Source of the DNA: Calamus simplicifolius
Lineage: Eukaryota > Streptophyta > Magnoliopsida > Arecales > Arecaceae
Length of the DNA stretch: 64,000 nt
Reading direction: 5' to 3'
NCBI GenBank assembly: GCA_900491605.1
Contig: UESW01004763.1
Span: forward strand, 62,001 to 126,000
In this document: positions 23,497-35,036 of the stretch, piece after piece
Layout: each line of letters begins with the position of its first letter
Position numbering within the stretch: the first letter of the stretch is position 1
Notes under the pieces: generated by a model
What the model saw: the letters and a program-made list of their open reading frames with translations, nothing else
Database searches by the model: none
What the model was told of the DNA's origin: nothing
Program-made: the position numbers and the translations under genes

Positions 23497-24740
23497 TTAA
23501 GTTTTAACTTCTAAAGCTAATTTATTTTTACTTTTAGCTAAACTAATGTTGTCATTTTTCAAAAACTTATACCTTTTCTTTAAGGATTTAAAATCAATCA
23601 TAAGTTCATTGAAAGCCTCAAACATTTCATCAAATGTAAAATCATCATTTGAGTTTTCAGAACTTACCTCATTGTCGTTGTCGTCGTCGTTGGCCATGAA
23701 ACAAATATTGACAACTTCCTTTTGTTCATCTTCTTCTGATGAGGAAGATTCTTCAGACCATGTTGCCATATATGCTTTCTTCTTTTCTTGTAGGCCTTTT
23801 TCAGCAAAGGACAGTCATACTTGAAGTGCCCTGGCTTTTTGCACTCATAGCATACTAAGGGTTCTTTTTTTTTTTTCTCTTGTCCTTTTTCTTATCCTTT
23901 TCTCCTTCAATCTTGCTCCAAATTTCTTTTTATGGAATGACCTTTTTCTCATAAATCTTCTGAACTTTTTGGCCAAGAGAGCAGTTTCCTCATCATCTTC
24001 ATCATTACTCTCACTGCTGCTCTCTTCCATTTCTGCAGTCTTGAGGCCAAAAGTTTTCCTTCTTTTTGTTTCCTCCTCAACATGCTGCCTCATTGTTAAT
24101 TCGTGGGTCATTAAGGATCCTAGAAGCTCCTCTAAAGGTAGTGCATTGAGGTCCTTTGCTTCTTGGATGGCAGTGACTTTTGCTTCCCATGATCTTGGTA
24201 GTGACCTAAGAATTTTACGCACAAGATCAGCATTAGTATAACTCTACCAAGACTTTTCAAACCATTCACAATATCAGTAAATCTAGTGAACATGCATGTG
24301 ATGGTTTCAGTTTGTTCCATTGTAAACAATTCATATTTGTGAACCAAAATGTTTATTTTTGATTCCTTTACTTGGTTTGTTCCTTCATGAGTTATTTCCA
24401 ACCTATCCCAAATTTCTTTTGCGGAATTACAAGTTGAGATTCGGTTGAATTCATTTGAGTCTAAGGAACAATATAGAATATTAATGGCCTTAGCATTAAG
24501 TTGTGCCATTCTTCTATCATTATCATTCCAATCCCTTTCGGGTTTAGGAACAATAGTGCCATCAATTAAGTGTGTGGGTGTACTAGGTCCATTTAATATA
24601 ACACCCCAAAGCTCATAATCAGAAGCTTGAATGAATATGCTCATTCTAGCTTTCCAATAAGAATAGTTTGAGCCATTAAAAAGTGAAGGTCTATTCGTAG
24701 AATGACCTTCAGCAAAACTTGACCCAATTTGTGTTGCCAT
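23497..24740 (-). pseudogene. Copia A gag, frameshifted
   Basis: The start is MATQIGSSFAEGHS at 24740, followed by the gag core (FNGSNYSYWKARMSIFIQAS, EIWDRLEITHEGTNQVKESK). A frame break near 24240 leads to ILRSLPRSWEAKVTAIQEAK, an acidic serine-rich stretch, and a CCHC zinc knuckle near 23850. An acidic and coiled-coil tail runs to 23497 and beyond. The start is fixed by the homologous element C. Confidence 0.85.
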
Positions 24741-24788
24741 ATGGATCTTTAGCCCTTGATCGTGAGATCAAATTCTAAATGAGCACTT

Positions 24789-24800
24789 GCTCTGATACCA
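24789..24800 (-). other. Primer-binding site, copia A
   Basis: Minus strand TGGTATCAGAGC, complementary to the 3' end of initiator-type tRNA-Met, the usual primer for plant copia elements. Two bases separate it from the LTR. Confidence 0.9.
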
Positions 24801-24802
24801 AT

Positions 24803-26542
24803 TGTTGGCCCAGATGGCAACCCAAGAGGGGGGGTGAATTGGGTTCTTAAAAATTTAAGACTTTTTAACTTTAATTGATTAGTTAGCAAGATGTGCAAGT
24901 GAGAGGCTAACTAAAATTAATACACAAGCAAATAAAGAGAGATAGAGATAGAGAAAATTAGGCACGGCAAACACAAGGCAATTTTATAGTGGTTCGGCGC
25001 AACCAGCACCTACGTCCACTCCCAAGATTCACTTGGGTCCACACTATAATCTCTCAAGATTACAGCCGAGTTGTTTTACAAGTTCACAACTCAAACTTGT
25101 TGTTTTCACGGGCGCACAACGAACCCAGCTGGTTTTAACTCGGGCTTACCAGCACAAAACCCTACACGTTGTTTTTCACGGGCTCACAACTAACCCAACA
25201 CAAGCACTCCGGCTTGTAACGAGATATACCAACCTCCACTAATTCAATCCACAGATTGAATCAGCAAACAAAAAGATTATAGAGTTTGAACAATAATGTG
25301 CTCCCCTTGAGCAAATATACAAATGAAGTACACAATATTAAAAGGTTAGAAAAGCCTGATAATTTGCAGATGGTAGATGCTTGGGCTTTCTCCCTTCTTC
25401 TCTTCAACTCCTCTTGAAGTGTTGAATCACGCCTCAGCTAGATTCTTGACCGTAGAAGTCTTTGAAGTTGAGATGAAGCTTTTTTCTCTTTTGAAAATCC
25501 GCAGATTTGACCTTTGAAACGCACTTGGATTTTCTTCTGGCTTTTGTGGAATGATGAGAAGGAGTAGACGAAACTTTCACTTGGATTTCACTCCTTTTGA
25601 AACACTCCTCTTTGAGCAAAAATAAATTTCCAATATGCTCTGTTTTTTCCTCTTTTCAAATGATATTCTTTTCTCTCTTTTTGATTTTCTCTGGGTTGTT
25701 TTGATTTGAAAAGAACTCCTCTATTTATAAAATCTGCAAAAATATATCCGTTAGAGACAGGGAAAAATAGCCGTTATTCAAAAAACAATCCATTGGGGCT
25801 GATGTGTCATCGTTAAAAATCGCGCCCAGAAATCGTGGAGTCGGCTCGAGCTTTGTGGGAGTCGGCTCGCACAGTCCATTCCAGAAATAGAAACATTTTA
25901 AGTGTTGAAGAGTCGACTCGCGAAATCATAAGTGTCGGCTCCTGAAAGTCGGGAGTCGACTCGAGAAACATGGGGAGTCGACTCGCGAAGTGCTCAAAAA
26001 TGAGACTTTCTGGTGTCTGAGTCGAGTCGGCTCGCACAGTCTTGAGTCGGCTCGCGAAGGTTTCAGGGGTCGACTCTTGAAAACTCAAGTGTCGACTCAG
26101 GACAACATTGAAACTCAGACAATTAGGGAGTCGACTCGGGAACCCTTGAGTCGGCTCGGGAGCGATACAAAAATCAGAAAAATGTTCTGATTGACTTTAA
26201 AGCTCGTCCCAATTATATTAAAATAATTTTAAATGATATTTTGACTTGAACACAATAGATATGTCATTAAGCATGAATTCAAGACATGTTTCAAGAAATC
26301 ATAGATTAAAATATATTATGTAAGAATTTCTTTTCGAGATCTCAAAGTAGAGTTAGAAAACTTCTCTTTCAAATTGATTCAAAAATCAGTGAATTAATCA
26401 TTTAGAGTCCATTGGTTTCTTTTTGAATAAGCTCAAGACTTTTGATAGATAAACTCATTGTTTTCTTTAAAATACTCATGGCTTTTGGAAATCATCAAAA
26501 TCAATAAAGTTGGGGCAATTATGTTTCAATAATTTCTCAACA
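24803..26542 (-). repeat. 5' LTR of copia A
   Basis: About 1.74 kb, from TGTTGGCCC (24803) to CTCAACA (26542). Nearest relatives in the window are the LTRs at 52545-53980 and 61276-62695, which are about 300 bp shorter. The interval 25840-26165 is crowded with GAGTCGACTC and GAGTCGGCTC motifs. Confidence 0.8.
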
Positions 26543-27442
26543 AGCTCCAGTATCCACCACCCAATCAACCTGATTTGATGTGGTGGCTAACCACTGATCA
26601 ACACATTCTGTAAATAGAATGATGTCTTCTCCTGAGGCAACTGCTACTATCTCTCTATCTTTCTTATCTTCTGCCTTACCGCCTTCATTGTTCTTCTTCT
26701 TTAGCAGTCTACATTCACTTTTGTAGTGTCCTTTCTTATGACAATGGTAGCATTCGATTTCCTTCCTTGTTTTGGATTTGCTTCTGCCTCTATTGTTTTC
26801 TTTTCTAGTAAACTGTCTCCCTCTGCCCTCTGTGACAAGTACATCTGTTTGTGTTTGAGACTCTCCAGTTCCCTTCCTTCTTTCCTCCTCATTGACCAAG
26901 CTGCTAGTAGCCTGACTCATGGTGATAACTCCATCAGGGGTGGAGTTACTCAATGACACCACCAGTGTCTCCCAACTATCAGGTAGAGAACTCAACAACA
27001 GGAGTGCCTGAAGTTCATCTTCCATAAGCATCTTCATTGTGGCCAGCTGGTTCACAATGCTCTTCATCTCATTTAGGTGCTCTGCAATTGATTTTCCCGG
27101 CATGTACTTCAGATTTACAAGCTTTCTGATTAAGTATGCTTTGTTTCCGGCAGATTTCCTCTCATACAACCCTTCTAACTTCTTCCATAGTTCATAGGCT
27201 GAGGTTTCATTTGAAATATGATGAAATGCTGTGTCATCCACCCATTGCCTGATGACACTGATTGCTTTTCTATCCATAGTAGCCCAATCTTCATCATCAT
27301 ATTTTTCTGGCTTCTCTCCCATCTTCTCAATCGGCTTTGCTAAATCTTTGCAATACAAGAGATCCATCATCTTTGGTTTCCAAATCAACCAATTACAGCC
27401 ATTGAGACTAATCATCCTGCTAGTATTAGTGGTAGAATCCAT
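26537..27442 (-). pseudogene. Copia B gag to protease start, truncated
   Basis: A second copia family, unlike A. The start MDSTTNTSRMISLNG at 27442 is followed by the gag core (NWLIWKPKMMDLL, YELWKKLEGLYERKSAGNK, LLSSLPDSWETLVVSL) and a CCHC knuckle, CYHCHKKGHYKSEC. The frame ends at VVDTGAC, the first residues of the protease active site, exactly where the LTR of element A begins. The frame is otherwise open, so this copy is relatively young. Confidence 0.9.
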
Positions 27443-27483
27443 CTGTGGCACGCTCAAATAATTTGTTCTGGGCTTGCAACCTT

Positions 27484-27495
27484 GGTCTGATACCA
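27484..27495 (-). other. Primer-binding site, copia B
   Basis: Minus strand TGGTATCAGACC, a tRNA-Met-type primer site four bases inside the LTR boundary. Confidence 0.85.
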
Positions 27496-27499
27496 CAAT

Positions 27500-28137
27500 T
27501 GTTGGGAATACACCATCAATCACCCTCAGAACAAATATGCGGAACATGTTTTAATGAAAAAACTATGCGTGCACAATCATAGAAAAAAATACCGATCTAC
27601 CACAATCATAGAATATGCGGAATAAAAACAAACACCACACAAAAACACCAAATTTACGTGGAAAAACCCCTCCAATGTGAAAGGGAAAAACCACGGGGCA
27701 AATTCCGAGGGCACTTCACTAATCTTAATAAAAGATTACAACTTTTCTCCTAATTTCTTTTTTTGCCCAAAAAATCAAGAAACACTTCGAACTTAAAATA
27801 ATAGTTGATATGGGTACAAGAAGGATCTCACCAACGTGTGGTTGCTCTTCCGTGCCCCCCAAATCTGCTCTCAGACTCGTCCGTATCGACCTCCTGAGGT
27901 TGGACAGGATTTTTCCCAAGCCTGGGCTTCTCTGGATCTCTCTCATGCCGCACACAGCTCTCTCCCCCCTCCAATCTGGGAATTTTTTTTTTTTCGTATC
28001 TTCCACATACGGATCTCTCTCCCCTTACTTTATTTCCAGGTTTCTTTTCTCTTTTTTTAAAAATAGCTCCGTAACAAACTGTGATGCAGTTTGTTATCAT
28101 GGACCGGTTCCCTCCCACGTGGAGGGAGCACCCAACA
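27500..28137 (-). repeat. 5' LTR of copia B
   Basis: A 638-bp LTR, from TGTTGGGAATAC (27500) to CACCCAACA (28137). The partner LTR is not in the window. The usual inverted TGTTGGG/CCCAACA ends are visible. Confidence 0.85.
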
Positions 28138-28142
28138 ATATG

Positions 28143-28898
28143 CATGTCACTCGTTGAGAGAAGTACCGCATGATAAATACCAAACAAAATACACTTAAAT
28201 TCGTCTTTCGAGGATTGAGGCTTATCGCAGGCATGCGCTCTATACTTTTCTGTTGTAAAACTAAAAATCGTTGCAATTGATGAATCCAACAGTGAATGCC
28301 AGAGCTTGGAAATCTATGTTCGGTTTATTTATCAGAATTTGCTGGGTCGGCAAAAGTCAAAACTCTCAAGCGTACGTGTTCACCATCTGAGGTTTTGTAC
28401 TGTTTCATTCTTTAATTTAAAATTTCTATATGGAAAAATAAGTGTGGAAAATTTTGATGAAGACACTTGACTGCTAAAGAGGAGGTAAGAGTAGAACGAG
28501 CAAATTAAAATGTGAAATTCAAACTCCGGTAAAATTAATACTCTCCGATCATGCAGTTCAACAGGCTAGCTTCTCAGGTTATAATACATAGTCAAAAATT
28601 TAAGCCATCTATTTCTTCCTCTAGGAAAAATGTCTTTCCAATTATAAAAAAAGAGAAAAATCCTAGTTATAAAGATCGTCTATTTTATTTTTCTATAAGC
28701 CCCCCAATCGAGCGATTTAGTCCTTGAATAACCTCCTATAATTTGTATATTGTGACAAAGAAACAAGTAGTCTCCCTACATGATAGCCTATAATGATAAT
28801 ACTTCATCAATGCCTTCATTCACTTGCATTATCCCCCATCCAGACCAAAAAAGAAACGATAAGAGGCGATTTAGAAAAAAAAAATCGGAACACTTAAC
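28143..28898 (-). other. Remnant of PsbQ intron 1 (inferred)
   Basis: AT-rich sequence beginning (minus strand) with a good donor, GTTAAGT, right after PsbQ exon 1. I searched it by eye for a second PsbQ exon (conserved RFYLQPL-type segment) and found none. It ends at the LTR of copia B. Confidence 0.4.
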
Positions 28899-29212
28899 GG
28901 AGTCCACCGGAGGGTGGGGGAGGTGGGCCCACCTTGATGGACTCTTCGCCTCGGCGAGCACGGCCTTCACCAACACCCCGCCGGCCATTCCGGCGGCCAC
29001 ACGCCCCAGCACAGCTCGTCGCCCCTTCTGAGCTAGGCCCTCGCTGTCGGGCGGCCCAAGCTGAGCCCTAAAGTCAGGACCGCCCGGTCCACAGGAACCC
29101 GGTTGTTCCCCGCCATGGCCAGCCGGCTTGAGCCGCTGAGCTGCAGGCTTCCCTCCAGTACTGCCTGCGAGGAGCAGCATAAGCCAGCCATCGAAGCCAT
29201 AGCTTGCGCCAT
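28899..29212 (-). pseudogene. psbQ: PsbQ (oxygen-evolving enhancer 3) exon 1, two frameshifts
   Basis: PsbQ is a lumenal extrinsic subunit of photosystem II that helps retain calcium and chloride at the oxygen-evolving complex. The N-terminus MAQAMASMAGL, QAVLEGSLQLSGSSRL is the family transit peptide. After a one-base deletion near 29072 the next frame gives FRAQ, then RRAVLGRVAAGMAGG and VLVKAVLAEAK, the thylakoid-transfer segment and Ala-X-Ala-like cleavage region. A second one-base deletion near 28945 leads to SIKVGPPPPPSGGL, the start of the mature protein, then a GTTAAGT donor. The later exons (most of the mature protein) are not in the window. Either a truncated copy, or a real gene split by transposon insertion and assembly faults. 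Confidence 0.8.
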
Positions 29213-29317
29213 CTCTCGATCCGCTTGCCTCGCCCTCCCTTTCTGAGTTCGTTTTCTGAGGAGGAGAGGAGGTGAGATGTTTATTGGGAGGAGAGCTCAG
29301 AGCGTTCTCTGCGAGGC

Positions 29318-29451
29318 CTTATCCGCCCATTCGACAATTGGGTAAGTTGGGATCCACTGGGTGATGGACACGTGTCCCATCTACGCCAGGTGACAAGTGT
29401 ATCACTGATGCGGATTGGGCCGCTCCAACGCCATTAAGTGCGTGACACGTG
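29318..29451 (-). promoter_or_regulatory. Light-type promoter elements upstream of PsbQ
   Basis: On the minus strand, upstream of the ATG at 29212: an I-box-like GGATAAG (29318-29324), a G-box CACGTG (29369-29374) and a second CACGTG (29446-29451). G-box plus I-box pairs are common in promoters of light-regulated photosynthesis genes. I cannot place the transcription start. Confidence 0.55.
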
Positions 29452-29490
29452 TTTCACATGCGCGAACCTTGCACCCCACAACCGTCCAGC

Positions 29491-30194
29491 TAGGGGTGCA
29501 ACTTGGCCGGGTTCAACTCGAACCGGCCCGCCAAACCCGATTTACAGCAGTGTTTAAACTCATTTTTGCCCAACCCAAACCCGAAAGACTCGGGTTTAAC
29601 CCGGTCCGATTTGCAATTGATCTGGGTTAGGACCGCAATCCGAACCAAGATAACCCGAATCCGAGGGTTACTCGAACGGGGATAGCTTATCGGCACCAAA
29701 TTTTTGGGGCGTTGAAGGCGACCGATCGGATCGAACGAGATGACCAACTTGAGGGCAAAAAGGGCAAGGTCGTCGGTGGCAAGCGAAAAAAGGACAAAAT
29801 AAAGGTGGACCATCCGCATATTTCGTTTTACTTCCCATCTCCTTCTCTTCTTTGTTTACACACCCTCTCTTTTTTGTTTCAGGTAAGATTTTTTTTTTAA
29901 ATACAATGTTAAAGCCCTAAGTCCAGCATATGCGTTCGGCAAGGAATTTTGGTTTTCATCTTTAGAATCTATAATTTGGTGTTTATTTACTTTGAAAAAA
30001 AATTTATTTTATTTTATTTTTTCTCATCAACCCAAATTCAATTCGAAACTCAACCCGAACTCGATTTTTAAAAATAGGATTAGGGTTGAGGTTTTACAAA
30101 TAGGGTTAGGGTTAGGGTTAGGTTGATCTTTTATAAATAGGGTTAGGATTAGATTGAGGAAAACCCGAGTTTTATGAGCCCAGTTGCACCCCTA
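29491..30194. mobile_element. hAT-type non-autonomous element with 8-bp target duplication
   Basis: A 704-bp element. It starts TAGGGGTGCAACTTGG and ends with the inverted match CCAGTTGCACCCCTA. It is flanked by identical CGTCCAGC (29483-29490 and 30195-30202). TAGGGGTG(C/T)AA ends with an 8-bp duplication are typical of plant hAT elements. No transposase inside. The interior includes AACCCGA-rich words and a short run of GGGTTA. Confidence 0.92.
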
Positions 30195-30522
30195 CGTCCA
30201 GCCTAGTGAAATGAGATCTTAGCATATGCACACAACACTGGCACGTTCCACTAATTATATCTGTTTTGATCCTACAGAGGATTAATTGAGTCTTCTGTTT
30301 CAATTTGGAAATTTTGAATTGCAATCAAGAGTGACGTGTTTATTTAAATCATAATTCTTAATTCTAATTGATGGCTTCAAAACCACATCGAAAACCTATG
30401 CGCCAATAGAAATGATAACGTAGATAATAAAAATGAAAGCGTGGATGAGCTGGAAGCTGAAGTGATGATTGATTTAATAAGAAAAGATTTTCTACCAAGT
30501 ATGTTCAAAGACCGCTGCAAGC

Positions 30523-31164
30523 CATTATTCGCACGATACTTTTCGCTACGGAATATCTTTATTTGGTTTGGATAGTCATTCCGATAGACCAAGCTTCTGG
30601 GATTTCCTGTTATTTGGCAGCACCATTCTACGGTCTTTATCGCTTGGGAGCCCCACCCGGGTTATGTCAAAGTAAACTTCGATGGCTCTATGTTGGGCCG
30701 TATTGCTGGATCTGATTTATTATTAGGGGCATGAGGAGAGCTGCTTACGACTGATGGTCATGGCTCTCTCGATATTTCGTTCCTATGGCAGAGTTGCAGG
30801 CTACTTGGGCTGGCATCACCTACGCTGTCCGCATTTTGCGCTCTCAACGGGTAGTTATTGAGGGAGATTTCTTACGGTCATACACTGGATCAGACGGGAT
30901 GCTGATCTTTGCCCCTCCCATAACCCCCTGATTACTGATATATGGGCTTCTTCCAGTCTACCTCTGCTTCTTTGATCTATCATGTCTATAGGGAAGCCAA
31001 TGCAGCAGCGGATTGGGTTGCCTCGGCTGTAGCACACCATTCTGGACAGTGGGAATGGCATCCTGATGATCCCTGCCTGGTTATTTTGGAGCAAATTATG
31101 TACTCTGATACTTCGGGTTTGACTTATCCCAGAGTGGTATGATCGCCTGCTTGTAATAAAAAAA
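30523..31164 (+). mobile_element. 5'-truncated LINE fragment (RNase H end)
   Basis: Encodes the C-terminal RNase H-like module of a plant L1-type ORF2 in broken frames: VKVNFDGS near 30670 and YREANAAADWVASAVA at 30990-31040, ending SGLTYPRVV and TGA at 31139. A short A-rich tail follows. It is flanked by near-identical 16-bp duplications (30507-30522 and 31165-31180, one mismatch; AAAGACCGCTGCAAGC on the left). It matches the RNase H end of the LINE at 36995-41891, in opposite orientation. Confidence 0.88.
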
Positions 31165-31344
31165 AAAGACCGTTGCAAGCACCAAAATGGAACGCAAGGA
31201 ATTTTGGGATTTGTTCGATAAAAATTATGTTAATCTTTGCAAAAAAAATCTAAAAATTGCTAGTAATATAATATAAAAATTTAAATACATAAATAAAATA
31301 AAAAAATAAAAAAATATGAATTAAACTAGAACCGAGAAGTGTTA

Positions 31345-31793
31345 GACTCTGTCCTAAGAATCAGATTTTTGCCTCTTCATGCAGGTTATTAGTGATCTGT
31401 CCCTAGGTACAACGACTCGGCTCGATTCGATCTTCTATCACGAGCACGATTGCATAGAGGTGCAACCCCCAATGAAACCTTCAGATGCAAAAAAAAAAAA
31501 AAAATCAATAGTAATAATAAAAATAATATAATAAAATATAAAGATTTCTTTAATTGATTCATTCCTCAATCTGAACTAAGCCTATTTATCCTATAAAAGC
31601 TCCAACGGCTCGGCCTATAATGACCTTAAAGACCTGATAGCCGTTAATAGTCAGAAACGGCTTACAAAATGAATTGTTTGGGTTGTTTCTGGACGTTGAT
31701 GAACGTTGGCCCTCACAACGTTCAAACGTTCAGTGAACATCCTCACAAGAGTTCCCTTTTTTTTTTAATTCAAACTTTTTCCAACAATCCCAC
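31345..31793 (-). repeat. LTR-like relic
   Basis: Minus strand TGTTGGAAAAAG starts at 31793, right after a purine-rich tract-like GGTGGGAT, and a TATA-like TATAGGATAAATAGG lies inside (about 31595-31610). The far end near 31345 is a guess. No coding domain is attached. Confidence 0.35.
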
Positions 31794-32533
31794 CAAAAGT
31801 TTTTTAAAAAATAAAATTAATATAATATAAATTTTAGGGCATCTTATACTGCGCACCTCACTTAGTGTTGATTGTATATACCTAAAGGAACCATAGTGGA
31901 TTTAAATTTGAACTAGGACCTTGACTCAGACTTCTACTAATCACACACATAGTATGGATCAATTGGGTTTAAGCAGTCAACGCATATAAAGGCTTGCGCT
32001 TAGTACCTACAATGTATTCACTAGCACATCGAATAATTTTTAATTTAAAATAATTTTAAATTTATTTTTAAATAATCATACTATTTAAAATAGAAATTAA
32101 TCCAATTAATTTTTATGTAAAATTAATTTAGAATTCTTAATTCTAAGTCAATAACTCAACTCAACATATCATAAAGTTTACATAATTTAATGGAGCAGAG
32201 GAACTATGGACATTATAATTTTAAGGTCAAATAATTTTGATATTCAATTAACACCTTAATTAAAATATCAAAATTATTAATTCCAAATTACTCCACTAAA
32301 AATTTGAAACTACACTCTTAAAATTATAAAATTAATTATATTCAAAAGAATTTGAATTGTCCATTCACTACATATAAATCAATCCTCCGGTTCATAATTA
32401 AGCTAGGTATTTTTTGTTAACCTCTTTAATTATATCTTTATCCATAAGTACCATTGATTCTATAATGAATAATATATTTATGATCTAATCATAAATTGAG
32501 CGAATCAATGGATACTGTTCATCTAACTTTTTT

Positions 32534-32705
32534 ATAAAGGAATGGATTTTATCTTATATATTAATATTTTTGGCTACTTATGTTATTATATTTCTAATAT
32601 ACCAAGAATTTGATACTTCTTTATGAAGGAATGGATTCATCTTATATATTAATATTTTGGCTACTTATGTTATTATATTTTTAATATACCAAGAATTTGA
32701 TACTA
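32534..32705. repeat. Tandem duplication of about 89 bp
   Basis: The segment starting ATAAAGGAATGGATT at 32534 is repeated at 32623 (ATGAAGGAATGGATT) and both copies end ACCAAGAATTTGATACT. They differ at only a few positions, so the duplication is recent. Confidence 0.9.
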
Positions 32706-33617
32706 TATTTCTGTGTTAGTACCCGGCATGTTAAAAAATATAATACAATAAATAGGAGTCTATCAATTACTCAGAATTAAGATCGATTCATATATGACCA
32801 TCATTGATTAATTTTGAATGTTCTATTTTAACAACGAATTTATTAGAGATTCATAATTAATCGCGTTTTAGTCCTATATAATCAAAGTTCTTTCGTTTCG
32901 ATAATCTCATTATCAACAATCCGAATAAAATCGTTTCATTCAGAATGTAATGAACTGCGCTAGTAATTTTAAATTAAAAATCCCAACTTTAATTTATAAT
33001 TACGTACAGATTTAGATTATTTTACTTTAAATATTAACCTTTATATATAACACTTATATACAATATTTAAAGTCATATTTAAATAATCCAGGGATTTTCA
33101 ATATTTATAAAGAATCAAAACATGCATGCAAAAATAATATTAATTTTTTAAAAAATTAATCAGCAAAATAATAAATCTCATTTGTTATGGACACATATCC
33201 CAACATAAACTTCTTGAGAATTATATTAGTATCTACTTTTCACAAGCAATACATCAAATGCATACATATAACAAGTTGTCATCATGTAAATATACGTGAC
33301 TTTCATTGTTTTAACCATAAAGGGTTATTTTATGTTTGTTGCAGTCATGTTATTGGAGTTGTACTACCTTGGTTTGTATGACAAGTTGTGCTACCATTCC
33401 AATTAGTCATTATATATGTAAATATTAACTATTTCATATTTAGAAAAACTTGGTTTAAAATACTAATCTATATATGTTCACCGTTTCAGTTAGAATTATG
33501 TATAAAAAATGAGACTGGATCATCAATGGATGTATTAACGGTTGAAAGATGCCTTTTGAATCCAAGTTCATGACTGGTATGAGATAATTCATAAAATTTG
33601 CTTGCAGTTATCCAAAA

Positions 33618-35036
33618 ATGATGGACAATGATAGGATAAGGTGTTCATGTAACCATCGCAAGGGTAAGAATCGCATGTTTCATGAAGTGAATATAATTAA
33701 GTTGTATTTATATAGAAATGGTTTTGTATCAGATTATTATTATTGGACTTTACATGGGGAACAAGCAGTTGGGGTTAATTTGAATTACAATATCAATTAT
33801 ATGGATGAAGGTTCTGCTGTAATTGATCATGCAGATGGCTTTGTTAAAAATGTATTTCTTGTGGTTGATTGGTTGTTTGAGCCCTCATAGATAAGGTCAG
33901 ATTACTTATAATGTAGTCAAAACTCTGCCAAAATTTTAATTTGATCTTAAATATTTAATCTCTCTTGTGCTTGATTGGTTGATAGAGGTCTCATACTTGA
34001 GGTCATGTTATTGATGTTATATATGAAATTCTGCCAAAATTTCAATTTGATATTAAATATGTAATATGTCTTGTACTTGATTGGTTGTTACAGGCCTTGT
34101 ACTCTAGGTCACGTTACTTATGTTATAGACGAAACTCTGCCAAAATTTCAGTTTGATATAAATATTAATCTTATATGATGTTGCAAGTCTTTTAAGTGTT
34201 TTTTTTCTATTTTAGAAGGAATTTACTTGGGATTCAGAGCTTGAGAGTGTAATCAAGCGTAGATGGTTACAACATGCTGCTACACGTTATAGTGACACTT
34301 TGAGCAAGTGGAGAATATCTAGCAGTAAACCACCACGAGTTTCAAAACATGTTTGGGATAGTTGGTAGAAAGAATGATTTACTCTTGAGTTCAAGCAGCG
34401 ATCTACTATTGTCTCAGAGAACAGACTTGTGAAACGAGCAGCTCAGGTTCAAATCCCTCACGATATATAAGGGGTTCTATATCCATGGTGGAGCATAGAT
34501 GTTGATGGTACATTGATCTTGATAAATTTATTTGAATTTGTTATTTATTTATATATTAAGGCTATAAAATGTATGTTAATGTCATTGTTTTTATTTACTT
34601 ATGTATTATGCTTGTAATTTTGTAGTTAATATATTTTTTTTATTTTTTTTCTATGATCAGGCAAAAAAGGTCGGATATAAACCAAATCCTATAGAACTTT
34701 TTGAGGCTACACACTAGGAAAACTACCTCAGGGAATTGAGTATATGGATCAGCGGTCCAAGGCTGTTGAGTAAGTATTTATCAAACTCAATATTTCTTCA
34801 TATTTAAATATTTGTTTGTTCGCTTTTTTTTTCATTAATCTCATGCAATTTATATTTTTCTTACCAAATTTTGTTTTCTAGGATTGAGTGCAGGCCCTTA
34901 GAGACTGCTTCTCAGCTAGTGGAGGGATCCAATGAGCCATGTAAGTCAGATTTGAGATAGTTATTTTTAGAAGTGGCTAGTGTTTAGAAAAAATAGCGCG
35001 TATACGGGATGGGCACCAAGGCATCACATTTCTACA
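33618..35036 (+). mobile_element. En/Spm (CACTA) transposon remnant 1
   Basis: 33618-33740 encodes IRCSCNHRKGKNRMF and FVSDYYYWTLHGEQ, the pattern of the plant transposase-associated domain. 34218-34480 encodes RRWLQHAATRYSDTLSKWR, VSKHVWDSW and RLVKRAAQ, the pattern of the plant En/Spm TNPA-like (Ptta) family, with internal stops and introns. The series ends RVYGMGTKASHFY at about 35030, where a CACTA end begins. No intact gene remains. Confidence 0.7.
33867..34190. repeat. 106-bp tandem triplication inside CACTA remnant 1
   Basis: Three diverged copies start with GATTGGTTG at 33867, 33973 and 34079 (spacing 106 and 106) and share ACTCTGCCAAAATTTC-like cores. They sit between two coding blocks, probably in an intron. 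Confidence 0.88.

Larger units (their letters stand above)
22856..26542 (-). mobile_element. Ty1/copia element A (SIRE-like), 5' half only
   Basis: On the minus strand: LTR (26542-24803), a tRNA-Met-type primer site, gag, and the start of protease, then the gap. The sequence is close to the complete copia element at 52545-62695 (same gag start, same protease motif, same GTCGACTC-rich LTR). Its right end, ...TCTCAACA, abuts the gag/protease joint of another copia family, so A appears to be inserted into B. Confidence 0.85.
31181..33617. other. AT-rich repeat-derived sequence
   Basis: No coherent ORF. 31345-31793 looks like a minus-strand LTR (see that entry), and the rest may be non-coding sequence of the same old element. 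ORFs at 33187-33381 and 33388-33573 (+) have no recognisable domain and may belong to the CACTA remnant downstream. Confidence 0.45.

Noticed and set aside
30090..30125. Telomere-like GGGTTA repeats
   Set aside because: Only a few units, inside a hAT element, and not the plant TTTAGGG register over any length.
34440..34470. tRNA T-arm-like GGTTCAAATCC
   Set aside because: No acceptor stem or anticodon arm around it; it lies in transposase coding remnants.
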